Shown: in pieces, positions 33,474 through 41,839 of the stretch
How positions within the stretch are numbered: position 1 is the first letter of the stretch
Layout: each line of letters opens with the position of its first letter
DNA from: CAYFZO01 sp965211995
Lineage (GTDB): Bacteria > Pseudomonadota > Gammaproteobacteria > Poriferisulfidales > Oxydemutatoraceae
Assembly: GCA_965211995.1 (NCBI GenBank)
Contig: OZ243040.1
Location: 682,001 to 746,000 of the forward strand
DNA: 64,000 nt
Direction: 5' to 3'
Notes under the pieces: model-generated
Seen by the model: the letters and a program-made list of their open reading frames with translations, nothing else
Database searches by the model: none
What the model was told of the DNA's origin: nothing
Translations under genes and position numbers: made by a program

Positions 33474-34457
33474 TCAACGATTTCTGACCGCGACGCCCCA
33501 AGGGTAGCGTCCCACGGGGATCGACTTGATCACGCGCAACTTTGCGGTGTCGATTACGGAGACGTCGTTGCTCACGCCGTTGGTTGAATACAGGCGGGCG
33601 CCGTCTTCGCTGAAAGCGAGTTGCCACACGCGCTGGCCGACCAGCAGGTATTTTTCGACCGCGTAGGTCTTGGCGTTGACCGCGGCGACGCGGCTCGCCG
33701 GCCCGAGCGCGATGAACGCACGCGCGTCATCGCGGGTGAGGCGCACGCCGACCGGTTGGATTGCTTCGGCCTTGATGCCGGGGATCTTGAACGTGATCTC
33801 CCTGATGATCTTGCGCGCGGCGCTGTCGATCACGTGCACCGTGCCGCCGACTTCGGCGGTGACCCACACGTGCTTGCCGTCGTGGGTGAACTCGGCGAAG
33901 CGCGGGCGGCTGCCGACCAGCACGTTGTCGGTGATCTTGTTGGTCGCGGTGTCAATGAAGTGCGCCATATTGGTGGTTTCCGAGGTGTTGACCAGCGTCT
34001 TGCCGTCGGGGCTGATGCCCATGCCTTCGGGCTCGACGCCGACCGGGATCTCGCCCTTGATCCTGCGCTTTTCGACGTCCACGACGGTGACGATGTTGTC
34101 GTCCTCGTTGGCGACGTAGAGCAGTTTGCCGTCGGGGGACAGCGTGATCAGTTCGGGGTCGGGGCCCGAAGGCAGCACGTCGGCGAGTTTGAGCGTGTCG
34201 AGATCGAGAACCTGGATCTGGTCGTCGTCGCTCGCGCAGATGAAGAGGCGCTTGCGGTCTTTGCTCAGCGCGAGCCCGCGCGGGCGCTGACCGACTTTGA
34301 TCAAAGCGGTGACTTCAAGCGCTTCGCCGTCGATCACGCTGAGCGTGTTGTCCTTCTCGTTCGACACGTAGATCGTGTGGGGCGCGGCGTGCGCGTTCAA
34401 GGCGCCGGCCAGCGCCGCCGCGGCGATCAGAGTGCGGCTTGGAGGTTTTACGTGCAT
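33474..34457 (-). CDS. YVTN beta-propeller protein of the PQQ-dehydrogenase-associated system (PedA2/LutB-like)
   Basis: Secreted seven-bladed propeller. The signal peptide is ALAGALNAHA. Repeats of the YVTN type follow: HTIYVSNEKDNTLSVIDGEA, RPRGLALSKDRKRLFICAS, LYVANEDDNIVTVVDVEKRR, GMGISPDGKTLVNTSETTN and the last, LYSTNGVSNDVSVIDTAKLR. Length is 327, matching the TIGR03866 family that accompanies PQQ-linked ABC systems. It sits 35 bp from the binding-protein gene upstream and 14 bp from the ATPase downstream, so it is probably one operon. The exact role is unknown. Confidence 0.88.
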   Translation of the reverse strand: MHVKPPSRTLIAAAALAGALNAHAAPHTIYVSNEKDNTLSVIDGEALEVTALIKVGQRPRGLALSKDRKRLFICASDDDQIQVLDLDTLKLADVLPSGPDPELITLSPDGKLLYVANEDDNIVTVVDVEKRRIKGEIPVGVEPEGMGISPDGKTLVNTSETTNMAHFIDTATNKITDNVLVGSRPRFAEFTHDGKHVWVTAEVGGTVHVIDSAARKIIREITFKIPGIKAEAIQPVGVRLTRDDARAFIALGPASRVAAVNAKTYAVEKYLLVGQRVWQLAFSEDGARLYSTNGVSNDVSVIDTAKLRVIKSIPVGRYPWGVAVRNR

Positions 34458-34491
34458 TGGTCTGCGTGGGGCTGCGTGTCGGGGGTGGCGT

Positions 34492-35700
34492 TCAATTCGG
34501 CCGCTCGAGTTTGCAGCCGCTTTCCTGCTGATCGTAGCCCATTGTATCCAGCACCGAGCGTTCGTGCAGAAATTGCCTTTGCGGCGACACCGACACTAAA
34601 GACGTCGGCGACGCCAGCAGGATCGGCTGGCGCAGTTGCAGGTTCCACGGGCGGAACGACATTTTCCGCCCTTTGTAACCCGCGAGTTCAAACCGCGGGC
34701 TGCGGACGTAGTCGGCGATGTCGCCGTCGGCGGCTGAATTCGTGCGCGTCACGGCCTCGCCGACCGTGCGCACCGCCGACCACACGGCGTAGTCTTTCTC
34801 CGACATTTTGCGCCCGAAGTTTTTCACAAAGCGGCTTTGGATCTGCGCCGCGCCCCATTGCTCGTGGCTTTTGTGCCACGTCACCGGGATCAGCCCCTGG
34901 GTTCCGGCCACCGGGCGCGGCGTCCAGGTGCGGTGCATCAGGTACTCGCCGAACTCGCCGACGACGTCGGCGACGAACAGCACGTCGTAGTCGGCGTCCT
35001 GGGTGAACAGCGGCACGGTCGAGGCCGCGGTGCGGCGCATATCGGGGCCGTATTCCCACGGCTTCTCGGCGACGATCTTGCCGCCGAACTTCTTCGCCGC
35101 GCGGCGCACCGCCGCCGCGAAGCCGACGTCGGAAGCCCTGCGGCCGACGACCAAAAACCAGTTTCTCCATTTCTTGGCGACCAGGTATTGCGCGAGTGCA
35201 TCGGCGCGCATCGAGTGGCTGGGTGCGAGGTGCAGCACGTTGCGCCGGCAGTCCGCGAGGCGCAGGCGGTCGTCGCCCGCGCCGACGTTGTAGAACCACG
35301 CGTGTGCGCCTTGCTCCGAATCCGCCGCCGCGAGCAGTTCGTCGGCGCCGACGTCGAGGATGAAATGGCGGATGCCGCGGGCGAACGCCCGGCGAACCGT
35401 CTCCCGCACGTCGCCTTCGACGCCGAGGATCGCGTTTTCCAGCGCGTAACGGTGGCCGAGAAATTGGCCGGTGGTGTTGTTGTCTTCTATGCCCTGGCGG
35501 CCGCCGAGCACGCCGTCGTCTGCGGCGGGCAGTTCCAGATTGGACAGCTTCGGCAGCACCTCGGCCGTGTGCTTAACGTAGATCATCCTGACCGATTGCT
35601 CGGTTTTCCCGGCGGCGTGCGCGGTGACCGTGAACAGCGCCGCCAGCAGCGCCGCGAGCGCGGCCGCGAACGGCAAGGGCGGGCGGTCGGCGCGGCGCAT
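34492..35700 (-). CDS. periplasmic binding protein of the PQQ-dehydrogenase-associated system (PedA1/LutA-like)
   Basis: First gene of the four-gene cluster. The signal peptide is ALAALLAALFTVTAHA. The mature part has the two-lobe receptor fold of the branched-chain amino acid receptor type (HFILDVGADELLAAADS, NWFLVVGRRASDVGFAAAVR, YDVLFVADVVGEFGEYLMHR), matching the TIGR03863 family. The C-terminus has GYKGRKMSFRPWNLQLRQPI. Length is 402. In Pseudomonas putida and Methylorubrum the homologous transporters are needed for lanthanide-dependent alcohol oxidation. The ligand here is not shown by the sequence. Confidence 0.86.
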   Translation of the reverse strand: MRRADRPPLPFAAALAALLAALFTVTAHAAGKTEQSVRMIYVKHTAEVLPKLSNLELPAADDGVLGGRQGIEDNNTTGQFLGHRYALENAILGVEGDVRETVRRAFARGIRHFILDVGADELLAAADSEQGAHAWFYNVGAGDDRLRLADCRRNVLHLAPSHSMRADALAQYLVAKKWRNWFLVVGRRASDVGFAAAVRRAAKKFGGKIVAEKPWEYGPDMRRTAASTVPLFTQDADYDVLFVADVVGEFGEYLMHRTWTPRPVAGTQGLIPVTWHKSHEQWGAAQIQSRFVKNFGRKMSEKDYAVWSAVRTVGEAVTRTNSAADGDIADYVRSPRFELAGYKGRKMSFRPWNLQLRQPILLASPTSLVSVSPQRQFLHERSVLDTMGYDQQESGCKLERPN

Positions 35701-35758
35701 ACTCTTTGCGGCGGGGAATTGCGCGGTTGCGGGCCGGGGCTGGGAGGGCGGTGCGGGG

Positions 35759-36358
35759 TTACAGCCGCGGGGACGTGCCGCGATGCCAGATTGCCGCGAG
35801 CGGTGTGCGCGCCGAAGGCCTTTCGTCCGCGTCCGGGTCGTGCGGTGCGTCGAGCACGCCGAGCGCGAAGCCGCAGATCACTTGGTGTTTTTCGGCGTCG
35901 AGGCCGAGCGCGGGATACACTTCGTCGCGCTTGATCCCGCCCATGCCGTGCGTGTAGAGGCCGAAGCGGCGCGCTTGCAGCGTCAGCGACAGCCACGCGG
36001 CGCCGCAGTCAAACGCCGCCGAATTGTTCGGCTTGCCGTTATGCCTGAAGTGCTTGCGCGCGACGATGAACCCGAGCAGCGACGCGTTCTTCGCCCATTG
36101 CTGATTGCCCGCGACCAGCAACTCGAGGAACGAGTCAAAATCGGCGGCGCCGACGTTGGTGATGAAGTGCCACGGTTGGTCGTTGTAGCACGACGGTGCC
36201 CAGCGCGCGGCGTCGAAGATCACGCGCAGGGTGTGCTCGGGCAGCGCGACTTTCTTGAACGAGCGCGGCGACCAGCGCCGGTGGAGCAGTTCGTCCACGC
36301 CGGCGGCCGGGTCGCGCCGTGAAAAGTCAACTTCGTAGGGTGGTTTGAATTGCTTCAT
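35759..36358 (-). CDS. nitroreductase-family flavoprotein
   Basis: FMN-dependent oxidoreductase of the NfsB-like superfamily. RRWSPRSFKKVALPEHTL binds the FMN phosphate, FDAARWAPSCYNDQPWHFIT is the classic active-site segment, and GAAWLSLTLQARRFGLYTHG and VICGFALGVLD are the later family blocks. Length is 199, typical. The substrate cannot be inferred. It lies upstream of the Ped/Lut-like cluster on the same strand, 58 bp from the binding-protein gene, and could be its first gene. Confidence 0.88.
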   Translation of the reverse strand: MKQFKPPYEVDFSRRDPAAGVDELLHRRWSPRSFKKVALPEHTLRVIFDAARWAPSCYNDQPWHFITNVGAADFDSFLELLVAGNQQWAKNASLLGFIVARKHFRHNGKPNNSAAFDCGAAWLSLTLQARRFGLYTHGMGGIKRDEVYPALGLDAEKHQVICGFALGVLDAPHDPDADERPSARTPLAAIWHRGTSPRL

Positions 36359-36504
36359 TTGCCGGTCTCGCCGCGGGTGCCGCCGCCGTTGCCGCCGTTG
36401 CGCCGACGCGTTGGCGGCGTGGTCGCCGTGCCGGGTTTTGCGGCGGAAGCGGTGAGCGTAAATGATATTATAGCCGGGCTTTGCGGTAAAGCGGCTAGAT
36501 TGAC

Positions 36505-37236
36505 ATGATTTATTTCGGAAGTTCGGCCGGCAAGCGCGAGACGTGTCCGCCTCATGCGTTGCTGATGCAGTGGCTGATCTTTGCGTCGGTGCTGGCGTTT
36601 GCGCTGTGGCTCGCGTGGCAGTACCGGCTGGTGCAGGAAATCATTCAGACCGACCCGACCGGGTTGTCGCTGGTGATTGCCGCGATTTTCTTCGGCGGCA
36701 CCGCGCACTGCGGCGCGCGCAGTTTGTTTTTGTCCTCGCAACTGAACGAACTCGGTAGGATCGTCGCCGGCGCCGATACGTTGCGCGGCGACGGCGAGCG
36801 GCTGTATCTCGACGGGCGCCCGCTCGGGCCTTCGCTGGTCGGCGATTATCTCGACAGCGTTTTCCGCCGGCCTGCGTCCGGGGAACCCGACCGCCAAAAG
36901 TTGTCGCGCCTCGACGACGTGCTGGCCGAGAAGGCGACCGGCACGCACGAAACCGGATGGTTTTTCACCGGTCTGCTGATCAAACTCGGTCTGCTCGGCA
37001 CGGTGATCGGCTTCATCCTGATGCTGACCTCGGTGTCGGGTTCCTTGTCCTTTGACCCTGCCGAAGTGCACACACTGTTCAGTGATATGACGCGCGGTAT
37101 GCGCGTGGCGCTCAACACCACGCTGGTCGGACTGCTCGGCACCATGCTGCTGGGCTTTCAGTACCTGATGCTCGACCGCGGCGCCGACTGCCTGCTGTCG
37201 AATACGGTGCACTTCACCGAGAACCTGCGGCTGTAA
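36505..37236 (+). CDS. MotA/TolQ/ExbB-family proton channel protein
   Basis: Inner-membrane subunit of a proton-driven motor. Two N-terminal hydrophobic segments (LLMQWLIFASVLAFALWLAW, GLSLVIAAIFFGG), a cytoplasmic loop, then GWFFTGLLIKLGLLGTVIGF and MRVALNTTLVGLLGTMLLGF, the two conserved TolQ/MotA helices with their GT and NTT residues. Length is 243. The next gene is ExbD/TolR-like, so the two probably form the channel. The two genes after that encode envelope proteins not found in standard Tol or Exb operons. Confidence 0.85.
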   Translation: MIYFGSSAGKRETCPPHALLMQWLIFASVLAFALWLAWQYRLVQEIIQTDPTGLSLVIAAIFFGGTAHCGARSLFLSSQLNELGRIVAGADTLRGDGERLYLDGRPLGPSLVGDYLDSVFRRPASGEPDRQKLSRLDDVLAEKATGTHETGWFFTGLLIKLGLLGTVIGFILMLTSVSGSLSFDPAEVHTLFSDMTRGMRVALNTTLVGLLGTMLLGFQYLMLDRGADCLLSNTVHFTENLRL

Positions 37237-37276
37237 TCTCCCCCGGATTCAGGCACGGGTTCGAGGCGCGCGCGGC

Positions 37277-37885
37277 ATGGCTTTCAGACGCACAACCCGC
37301 GCGAACGAAGTTGACCCGTTCACCGACCTGCTGTTCAACGCGCTGCTGATCTTCACCTTTCTGTTCCTGATCACGATCGTGTTTCTAAACCCGCCGGCGA
37401 AGACCGGCACGGTTGATCTCAAGGCCGAATACGTCGTTACGGTGAAGTGGCCCGACAACGTGCCCGACGACGTGGACACCTGGATCGAGGACCCCGACGG
37501 ACGGATCGTGTGGTTCAGGAACACCGAAGAAGGTTTCATGCATCTCGACCGCGATGACCGCGGGCTGGCGAATGATACGATAGAGGTGGACGGCCGGGAG
37601 ATCGTCAATCCGATCAACCAGGAAGTCGTGACGATACGCCAGATCGTCCCCGGGGAATACGTCGTGAACTTGCACTACTACAAGTCGAATACCCGGATGC
37701 CGGTGGTCGCCGAGGTCAGCCTGGTCAAGGTCAACCCGTCGCTTGAGATCCTGTACTACGGCAAAGTCGCGCTCGCCGCCCCCGGCGACGAACGCACGGC
37801 GCTGCGCTTTCAGATGAACCTCGACGGCAGCGTCGAGAACATCAACACTTTGCACAAGTCCCTGGTCAGAGTGGAGGCGGGATGA
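37277..37885 (+). CDS. ExbD/TolR-like channel partner with periplasmic domain
   Basis: One N-terminal helix preceded by the characteristic Asp segment: VDPFTDLLFNALLIFTFLFL, where the Asp is the likely proton carrier. The remainder (about 160 residues) is periplasmic and beta-rich: VTVKWPDNVPDDVDTWIEDP, GRIVWFRNTEEGFMHLDRDD, QIVPGEYVVNLHYYKSN. This domain is not the usual peptidoglycan-binding TolR domain and I do not recognise it. Length is 202. It overlaps the next gene by 4 bp (ATGA). Confidence 0.8.
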   Translation: MAFRRTTRANEVDPFTDLLFNALLIFTFLFLITIVFLNPPAKTGTVDLKAEYVVTVKWPDNVPDDVDTWIEDPDGRIVWFRNTEEGFMHLDRDDRGLANDTIEVDGREIVNPINQEVVTIRQIVPGEYVVNLHYYKSNTRMPVVAEVSLVKVNPSLEILYYGKVALAAPGDERTALRFQMNLDGSVENINTLHKSLVRVEAG

Positions 37886-38394
37886 GCGGCGCGGCTCTCG
37901 GCATCACCGTCGCCTACGTCGCGCTCGCGGTGCTGCTGTTAAGCCTGAACGTGTATTCGCGCTGGCCGGCGTGGGTCAAATTGAGCGCGGTGGTCGTCAC
38001 CGGCGCGCTGTACTACGTTACTTACGCGTCGTTCGAGGGCCTCAAGGGCTGGCCCGTGAAGGCCGCTTTGCCGGAGAAGTTCGTGATGCTGTCGGGCTAC
38101 GTCGAGGAACCCGACAAGCGCACCGGTAGCGCGGGGCAGGTCTATCTGTGGACGCTGTCGCTGGGAGAAGACCACGCGAGCGACACGCCGCGCGCCTACC
38201 GCCTGCCTTACTCGCCGCGTCTGCACAAGGAAGTCGGCGACGCCGGCAAACGCCTGCGCCGGGGCGTCGCGCAGATCGGCAGGGTCGAGGAAACCAGGAC
38301 GCGGCTGCAGCCGGGGGAGCAGACCTGGCTCGACGAGCGCAGCGAGCGCATCGTCATCTACGACCTGCACGACCCCGAACTGCCGGAAAAATGA
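37882..38394 (+). CDS. two-helix membrane protein, unknown
   Basis: Two N-terminal helices (ITVAYVALAVLLLSLNVY and LSAVVVTGALYYVTYASFEG) precede a soluble domain (FVMLSGYVEEPDKRTGSAGQ, LWTLSLGEDHASDTPRAYRL, IVIYDLHDPELPEK). Length is 170. No family recognised. Start and stop overlap both neighbours (ATGA), so it is translationally coupled within the channel operon. Confidence 0.75.
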   Translation: MSGAALGITVAYVALAVLLLSLNVYSRWPAWVKLSAVVVTGALYYVTYASFEGLKGWPVKAALPEKFVMLSGYVEEPDKRTGSAGQVYLWTLSLGEDHASDTPRAYRLPYSPRLHKEVGDAGKRLRRGVAQIGRVEETRTRLQPGEQTWLDERSERIVIYDLHDPELPEK

Positions 38395-39098
38395 ACTCGG
38401 CCGGGAGGTGCCCGGTGGCCGCGCTCGCGGCGTGCCTGCTGCTCGCGGCGTGCCGCGGCGAAGCGCCGCAGGGCTACTTTCCTTTGCAGCCGAGCCTGTC
38501 CTGGCATTACCTCGTTGCCACGGTGACGCCGCAGGCGCGCAGCGAGAGGCGGCTGCAGATCACCAATCTCGGCGTCCGCGAGTTCGACGGCAAGGCGTAT
38601 CACGTGCGCAAGACCGGCAACGGCAATTTTTATTACCTGGAGCAGCGTCACGACGGCATCGTGCGCGTGTCGAAACGCTCGATCATCGAGCCTTATCCGC
38701 GGGCGAACGTACAGGAGCGCCCGGTATTCAGGCTGCCTCCCGAGGTTGGCGCCGAATGGTCGTACTTCGTCAAGCCGCATCTGGTCAAGCGCACGTTTGC
38801 GACCAGCAAGATCCTCAAGCGTGAGATTGATTACCGGATGACCTGGCGCATCGAGGCGGCCGACGCCGAAGTCGAAGTGCCGGCGGGGCGGTTCGCGGGC
38901 TGTCTGCACGTGCGTGGCACCGCGAAGTTCGACGTGCCGCGCGTGCTGAGCTCCGCCAAGGACGTGATCACTTTCACCACCGACGAATGGTATGCGCCGA
39001 ACGTCGGCCTGGTGCGGCTCGAACACACCGAAATGGTGGACTCGGACCAAATAGACGACGGCTCGATTACAATGGTGTTGACCGAGTTCGTGCATTGA
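38391..39098 (+). CDS. predicted lipoprotein of the channel operon
   Basis: ATG 38391 overlaps the previous stop. A signal peptide with lipobox LLLAAC is followed by RGEAPQGYFPLQPSLSWHYL. The mature protein is beta-rich with YRMTWRIEAADAEVEVPAGR, FAGCLHVRGTAKFD and DEWYAPNVGLVRLEHTEMV, a pattern seen in DUF-type outer-membrane lipoproteins that report on stored polymer or surface load. I cannot name it. Length is 235. It is followed by dsbC at 12 bp. Confidence 0.75.
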   Translation: MNSAGRCPVAALAACLLLAACRGEAPQGYFPLQPSLSWHYLVATVTPQARSERRLQITNLGVREFDGKAYHVRKTGNGNFYYLEQRHDGIVRVSKRSIIEPYPRANVQERPVFRLPPEVGAEWSYFVKPHLVKRTFATSKILKREIDYRMTWRIEAADAEVEVPAGRFAGCLHVRGTAKFDVPRVLSSAKDVITFTTDEWYAPNVGLVRLEHTEMVDSDQIDDGSITMVLTEFVH

Positions 39099-39109
39099 GG
39101 AGAAAGGCG

Positions 39110-39844
39110 ATGACTAAGTTGAGCGTGACGGCGGCGGGCGTGATCGCCGGCGCGCTGGCCGCGGGGGCGGCGGGCGCCGAGATGTCGCGGGCCGAAGCGC
39201 AGGCGCATCTCGAGCGGGCGTTCCCGAACGTCGCGGTGAGCGCGGTCCGGCCCGCGGCGCTGCCCGGCGTGTATGAAGTGATCTCCGACGGCAGCGTGTA
39301 TTACCTGAGCGGGGACGGGCGGTTCATGCTCGCCGGCACCCTCTACGACCTCAAAGCGGGCGTCAACCTGACCGAGCGCACCCGCAGCGGCATGCGCCGC
39401 AACGCGGTCGAGAACATCGGAGACGACGAGACCATCGTTTACGCGCCGCGGGATTACCAGTACACGGTCAACGTCTTTTCCGACCCCGAGTGTCCTTATT
39501 GCCGGAAGTTTCACAGCCAGATTGAGCAGTACAACGAACGCGGTATCCGCGTCAGGTACCTGCTGCTGCCACTGCTCGGCGAGCGGGCGCGCAAGCAGGC
39601 AATCGGTGTGTGGTGTTCGCGCGACCGCCGCGCGGCGCTCGACCGCGCCAAACTCGACGCGCCGGTCGCCGCGGTCGGCGACTGCGACCACCCGATCGAC
39701 AAAAACCTCGGCCTCGCTGAATTGCTCGGGGTGCACGCAACCCCCGCGCTGCTGCTCGAGAACGGCAAGTTGATCAACGGCTACCGCTCGCCGGTCGAGT
39801 TGCTGCAAGCGATCAAGAAAGAAGGCATCAAGCCCCGCGGTTAA
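39110..39844 (+). CDS. dsbC: protein disulfide isomerase DsbC
   Basis: Periplasmic disulfide isomerase. Signal peptide (GVIAGALAAGAAGA), an N-terminal dimerisation domain (PGVYEVISDGSVYYLSGDGR) and a thioredoxin-fold domain with active site SDPECPYCRKFHSQI (Cys128, Cys131), plus a second Cys pair (VWCSRDRR, VGDCDHPI) as in DsbC. The cis-Pro segment is HATPALLLENG. Length is 244. AGGAGA lies shortly before the ATG. It may be co-transcribed with the channel operon. Confidence 0.93.
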   Translation: MTKLSVTAAGVIAGALAAGAAGAEMSRAEAQAHLERAFPNVAVSAVRPAALPGVYEVISDGSVYYLSGDGRFMLAGTLYDLKAGVNLTERTRSGMRRNAVENIGDDETIVYAPRDYQYTVNVFSDPECPYCRKFHSQIEQYNERGIRVRYLLLPLLGERARKQAIGVWCSRDRRAALDRAKLDAPVAAVGDCDHPIDKNLGLAELLGVHATPALLLENGKLINGYRSPVELLQAIKKEGIKPRG

Positions 39845-39878
39845 GGCGGCGACTTCCCGGACGGCCGCATCAGCCAAA

Positions 39879-40757
39879 TCAACGCCTGTGAAAGAACGGT
39901 TGTATTCTCCGCCTGCGGTACGTCCACGCAGCCCGCATCAGATTCACGATGAAAGGCGCACGTTTTTTGCCGAACACTCGGGACACTACAGCGGCTGCAA
40001 TATACATGAGTCTGTGCTTAGTTATGTAATCTTCGTCTTCGATGCGCGAAGGAACGGGCCAATAAGGGAAACCAGGATATCCCCTATAATCGGGCATGTT
40101 CCAGTACGCATTGGCTTGATTGAATGGCTTTTTACCCGGTCTATGGTGCGGCAACCAAAAATGATCCACGTGTCGGGTTATCAGTGACAAACAAGGGTTG
40201 GAGACCCGCACCGAAGCCTCTACCGCCTTTTGCACCAGATAACTGTCGCTTCCTGTGACCCCGATTAAAAAACCGGCTTTGAATTTTTTAAGCGGCGCAT
40301 GAAAAATATAACTGTCATAACTTCCGCTCCACCCTCCCTGCGGGACCTCTGCATCTGCTCCCGCTGCTTCACTCGGCTGCTTATACCTGGAAAGAGCCCA
40401 TAAACAACCGGGCTGGATCTCCCTGATCCGGTTGACCGGCGTGTTCGGATCAAAATAGATGTCGGCGTTGCTGACGATTACGAAATTGCCCGCCAGATGC
40501 TCATTGGCGTAATCAAAAAACAGGCTTAACTTAGGCCGTTCCCGGATCAGGATCACTTGCACTTTTTCATGCGCCAGGCTCGGATACTTGGAAACCGCCT
40601 CCTCGCGCCCCTCAAAAAACACGATCACCCGGTTGATATCCGTCTTGCAGTTGTTCGCCAGGCACTGCTCGAATTCGGCGGCTCTTCCCCGCCGGACTTC
40701 TTCAGAAAAGCCGAATTGCTTCTCAGGAATGGTCGTGAGCAGAATGATCTCTTGCAT
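39879..40757 (-). CDS. GT-A-like glycosyltransferase-type protein
   Basis: The Rossmann-like N-terminus (MQEIILLTTIPEKQFGFSEE) and the segment GNFVIVSNADIYFDPNTPVN, with an N-A-D-x-x-F-D motif in place of DxD, suggest a GT-A-fold transferase. Later blocks include GWSGSYDSYIFHAP and VTGSDSYLVQKAVEA. There is no signal peptide; the C-terminus is basic and could touch the membrane. Its DNA is richer in AT than its neighbours, suggesting transfer. Acceptor and sugar are unknown. Length is 292. It stands downstream of a lytic transglycosylase gene on the same strand. Confidence 0.65.
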   Translation of the reverse strand: MQEIILLTTIPEKQFGFSEEVRRGRAAEFEQCLANNCKTDINRVIVFFEGREEAVSKYPSLAHEKVQVILIRERPKLSLFFDYANEHLAGNFVIVSNADIYFDPNTPVNRIREIQPGCLWALSRYKQPSEAAGADAEVPQGGWSGSYDSYIFHAPLKKFKAGFLIGVTGSDSYLVQKAVEASVRVSNPCLSLITRHVDHFWLPHHRPGKKPFNQANAYWNMPDYRGYPGFPYWPVPSRIEDEDYITKHRLMYIAAAVVSRVFGKKRAPFIVNLMRAAWTYRRRRIQPFFHRR

Positions 40758-40775
40758 TGCAGTAAGCCCCTACAG

Positions 40776-41495
40776 TTACGCGGGTCGTGCGCTGCGGTCG
40801 CCAAGCCCCCACAGTCGGTACCACGGGCTTTTGAGGCGAGCGCCGCACGCAGCGAGTTGTTTTTCATAAGTGCGCATGCGGCGGCGGATTTTTTTTGCGA
40901 CGGCGGTCAGCCACGGCTTTTTCAAATAGTTTTTTTTGCGGTAGCCGCTCCAGCCTTCGTGGTAGGCGAGGTAGAGATTGTAGGCGTCGTTGGGCGAGAT
41001 CCCGAGCGTGGTGACGCTTTTATGGTTGTACCAACCCATGAAATCCACCGCATCGCCGAAACTGTTGCGCCGGACAAACAGTTTACCGGTTTCCCGCTTG
41101 TATTGTTTCCAGGTGCTGTCGATCGCCTGCGCGTAGCCGTACGCGGTGCTCTTTCTTTTCCACGGAATGAAGCCGAACAGTTTGGTGCGCCCGGGTTTCG
41201 CGCCGGCCTTGAACGAAGACTCTTGGTGAATGAACGCCAGCGACAACGCCGCGGGCATGTTCCATTGCCGCTGCGCCTGGGCCGCCGCGTGATACCAGGA
41301 TTTTCTGTCTTCCAGGATAACGCAGGCGTCGCTGACGTCGGGTGGTGGCGGCGCCGCGCAGCCTGCGGCGAACAGTGCCGCCGCACAGCCCAGCACAAAA
41401 TTGGGCGCCCGGCGCGGCGCAAGACCCGGCACGGAGCGACGGGGGCGCACGCAAGCGTCGCGCGGACGGGGGAGGGGTGGCCGCCGCGCCGTCAT
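40776..41495 (-). CDS. lytic transglycosylase-type lipoprotein
   Basis: Probably cleaves peptidoglycan glycan strands. From ATG 41495, overlapping the previous stop (ATGA), it has a signal with lipobox FAAGC, then an SLT domain: SLAFIHQESSFKAGAKP supplies the catalytic Glu, STAYGYAQAIDSTWKQYK is the conserved GxxQ-type region, and DFMGWYNHKSVTTLGISPND and NLYLAYHEGWSGY complete the fold. Length is 239. It is probably co-transcribed with proS and the DUF4156 gene. Confidence 0.88.
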   Translation of the reverse strand: MTARRPPLPRPRDACVRPRRSVPGLAPRRAPNFVLGCAAALFAAGCAAPPPPDVSDACVILEDRKSWYHAAAQAQRQWNMPAALSLAFIHQESSFKAGAKPGRTKLFGFIPWKRKSTAYGYAQAIDSTWKQYKRETGKLFVRRNSFGDAVDFMGWYNHKSVTTLGISPNDAYNLYLAYHEGWSGYRKKNYLKKPWLTAVAKKIRRRMRTYEKQLAACGARLKSPWYRLWGLGDRSARPA

Positions 41496-41836
41496 GATGG
41501 GGGGGCGCAAAGATACAGCCGGAAGTTCTGCACGCCGTCGGTGATCTCGCCCGCGGGCACGACCGTATCGGCACCGATCTCGCTCGCAAGGTTGCGTGCT
41601 TTGACCAGCAGGTTTGCGGCGGCGCCGGCGTTTTTGTCGCCGAGGATCAGTTCCAATTTAACCGCCACTTGTGCGTTGCCGAGGTGGCGGCATTTTGCCG
41701 CGTCCTTCAGTTCCGCGCTCCGGGTGGACAGTTCTCCGTCGGTGGTCAGCGTTTGCGTACAGGCCGCGAGCAGCAGCAGCCCCGGCGCCAACGCGTGCGG
41801 GAGGAGGCTTTTCCGGGTGGCGCCGCTGCGGCCCAT
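41492..41836 (-). CDS. small DUF4156-like lipoprotein
   Basis: Signal sequence with lipobox LLLAAC, then CRHLGNAQVAVKLELILG, KARNLASEIGADTVVPAGE and a terminal Cys segment (RLYLCAPPS). The paired Cys and the NLASEIGADTVV block match DUF4156 lipoproteins. Length is 114. It starts 4 bp after the proS stop and overlaps the transglycosylase start. Confidence 0.75.
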   Translation of the reverse strand: MGRSGATRKSLLPHALAPGLLLLAACTQTLTTDGELSTRSAELKDAAKCRHLGNAQVAVKLELILGDKNAGAAANLLVKARNLASEIGADTVVPAGEITDGVQNFRLYLCAPPS

Positions 41837-41839
41837 CGC

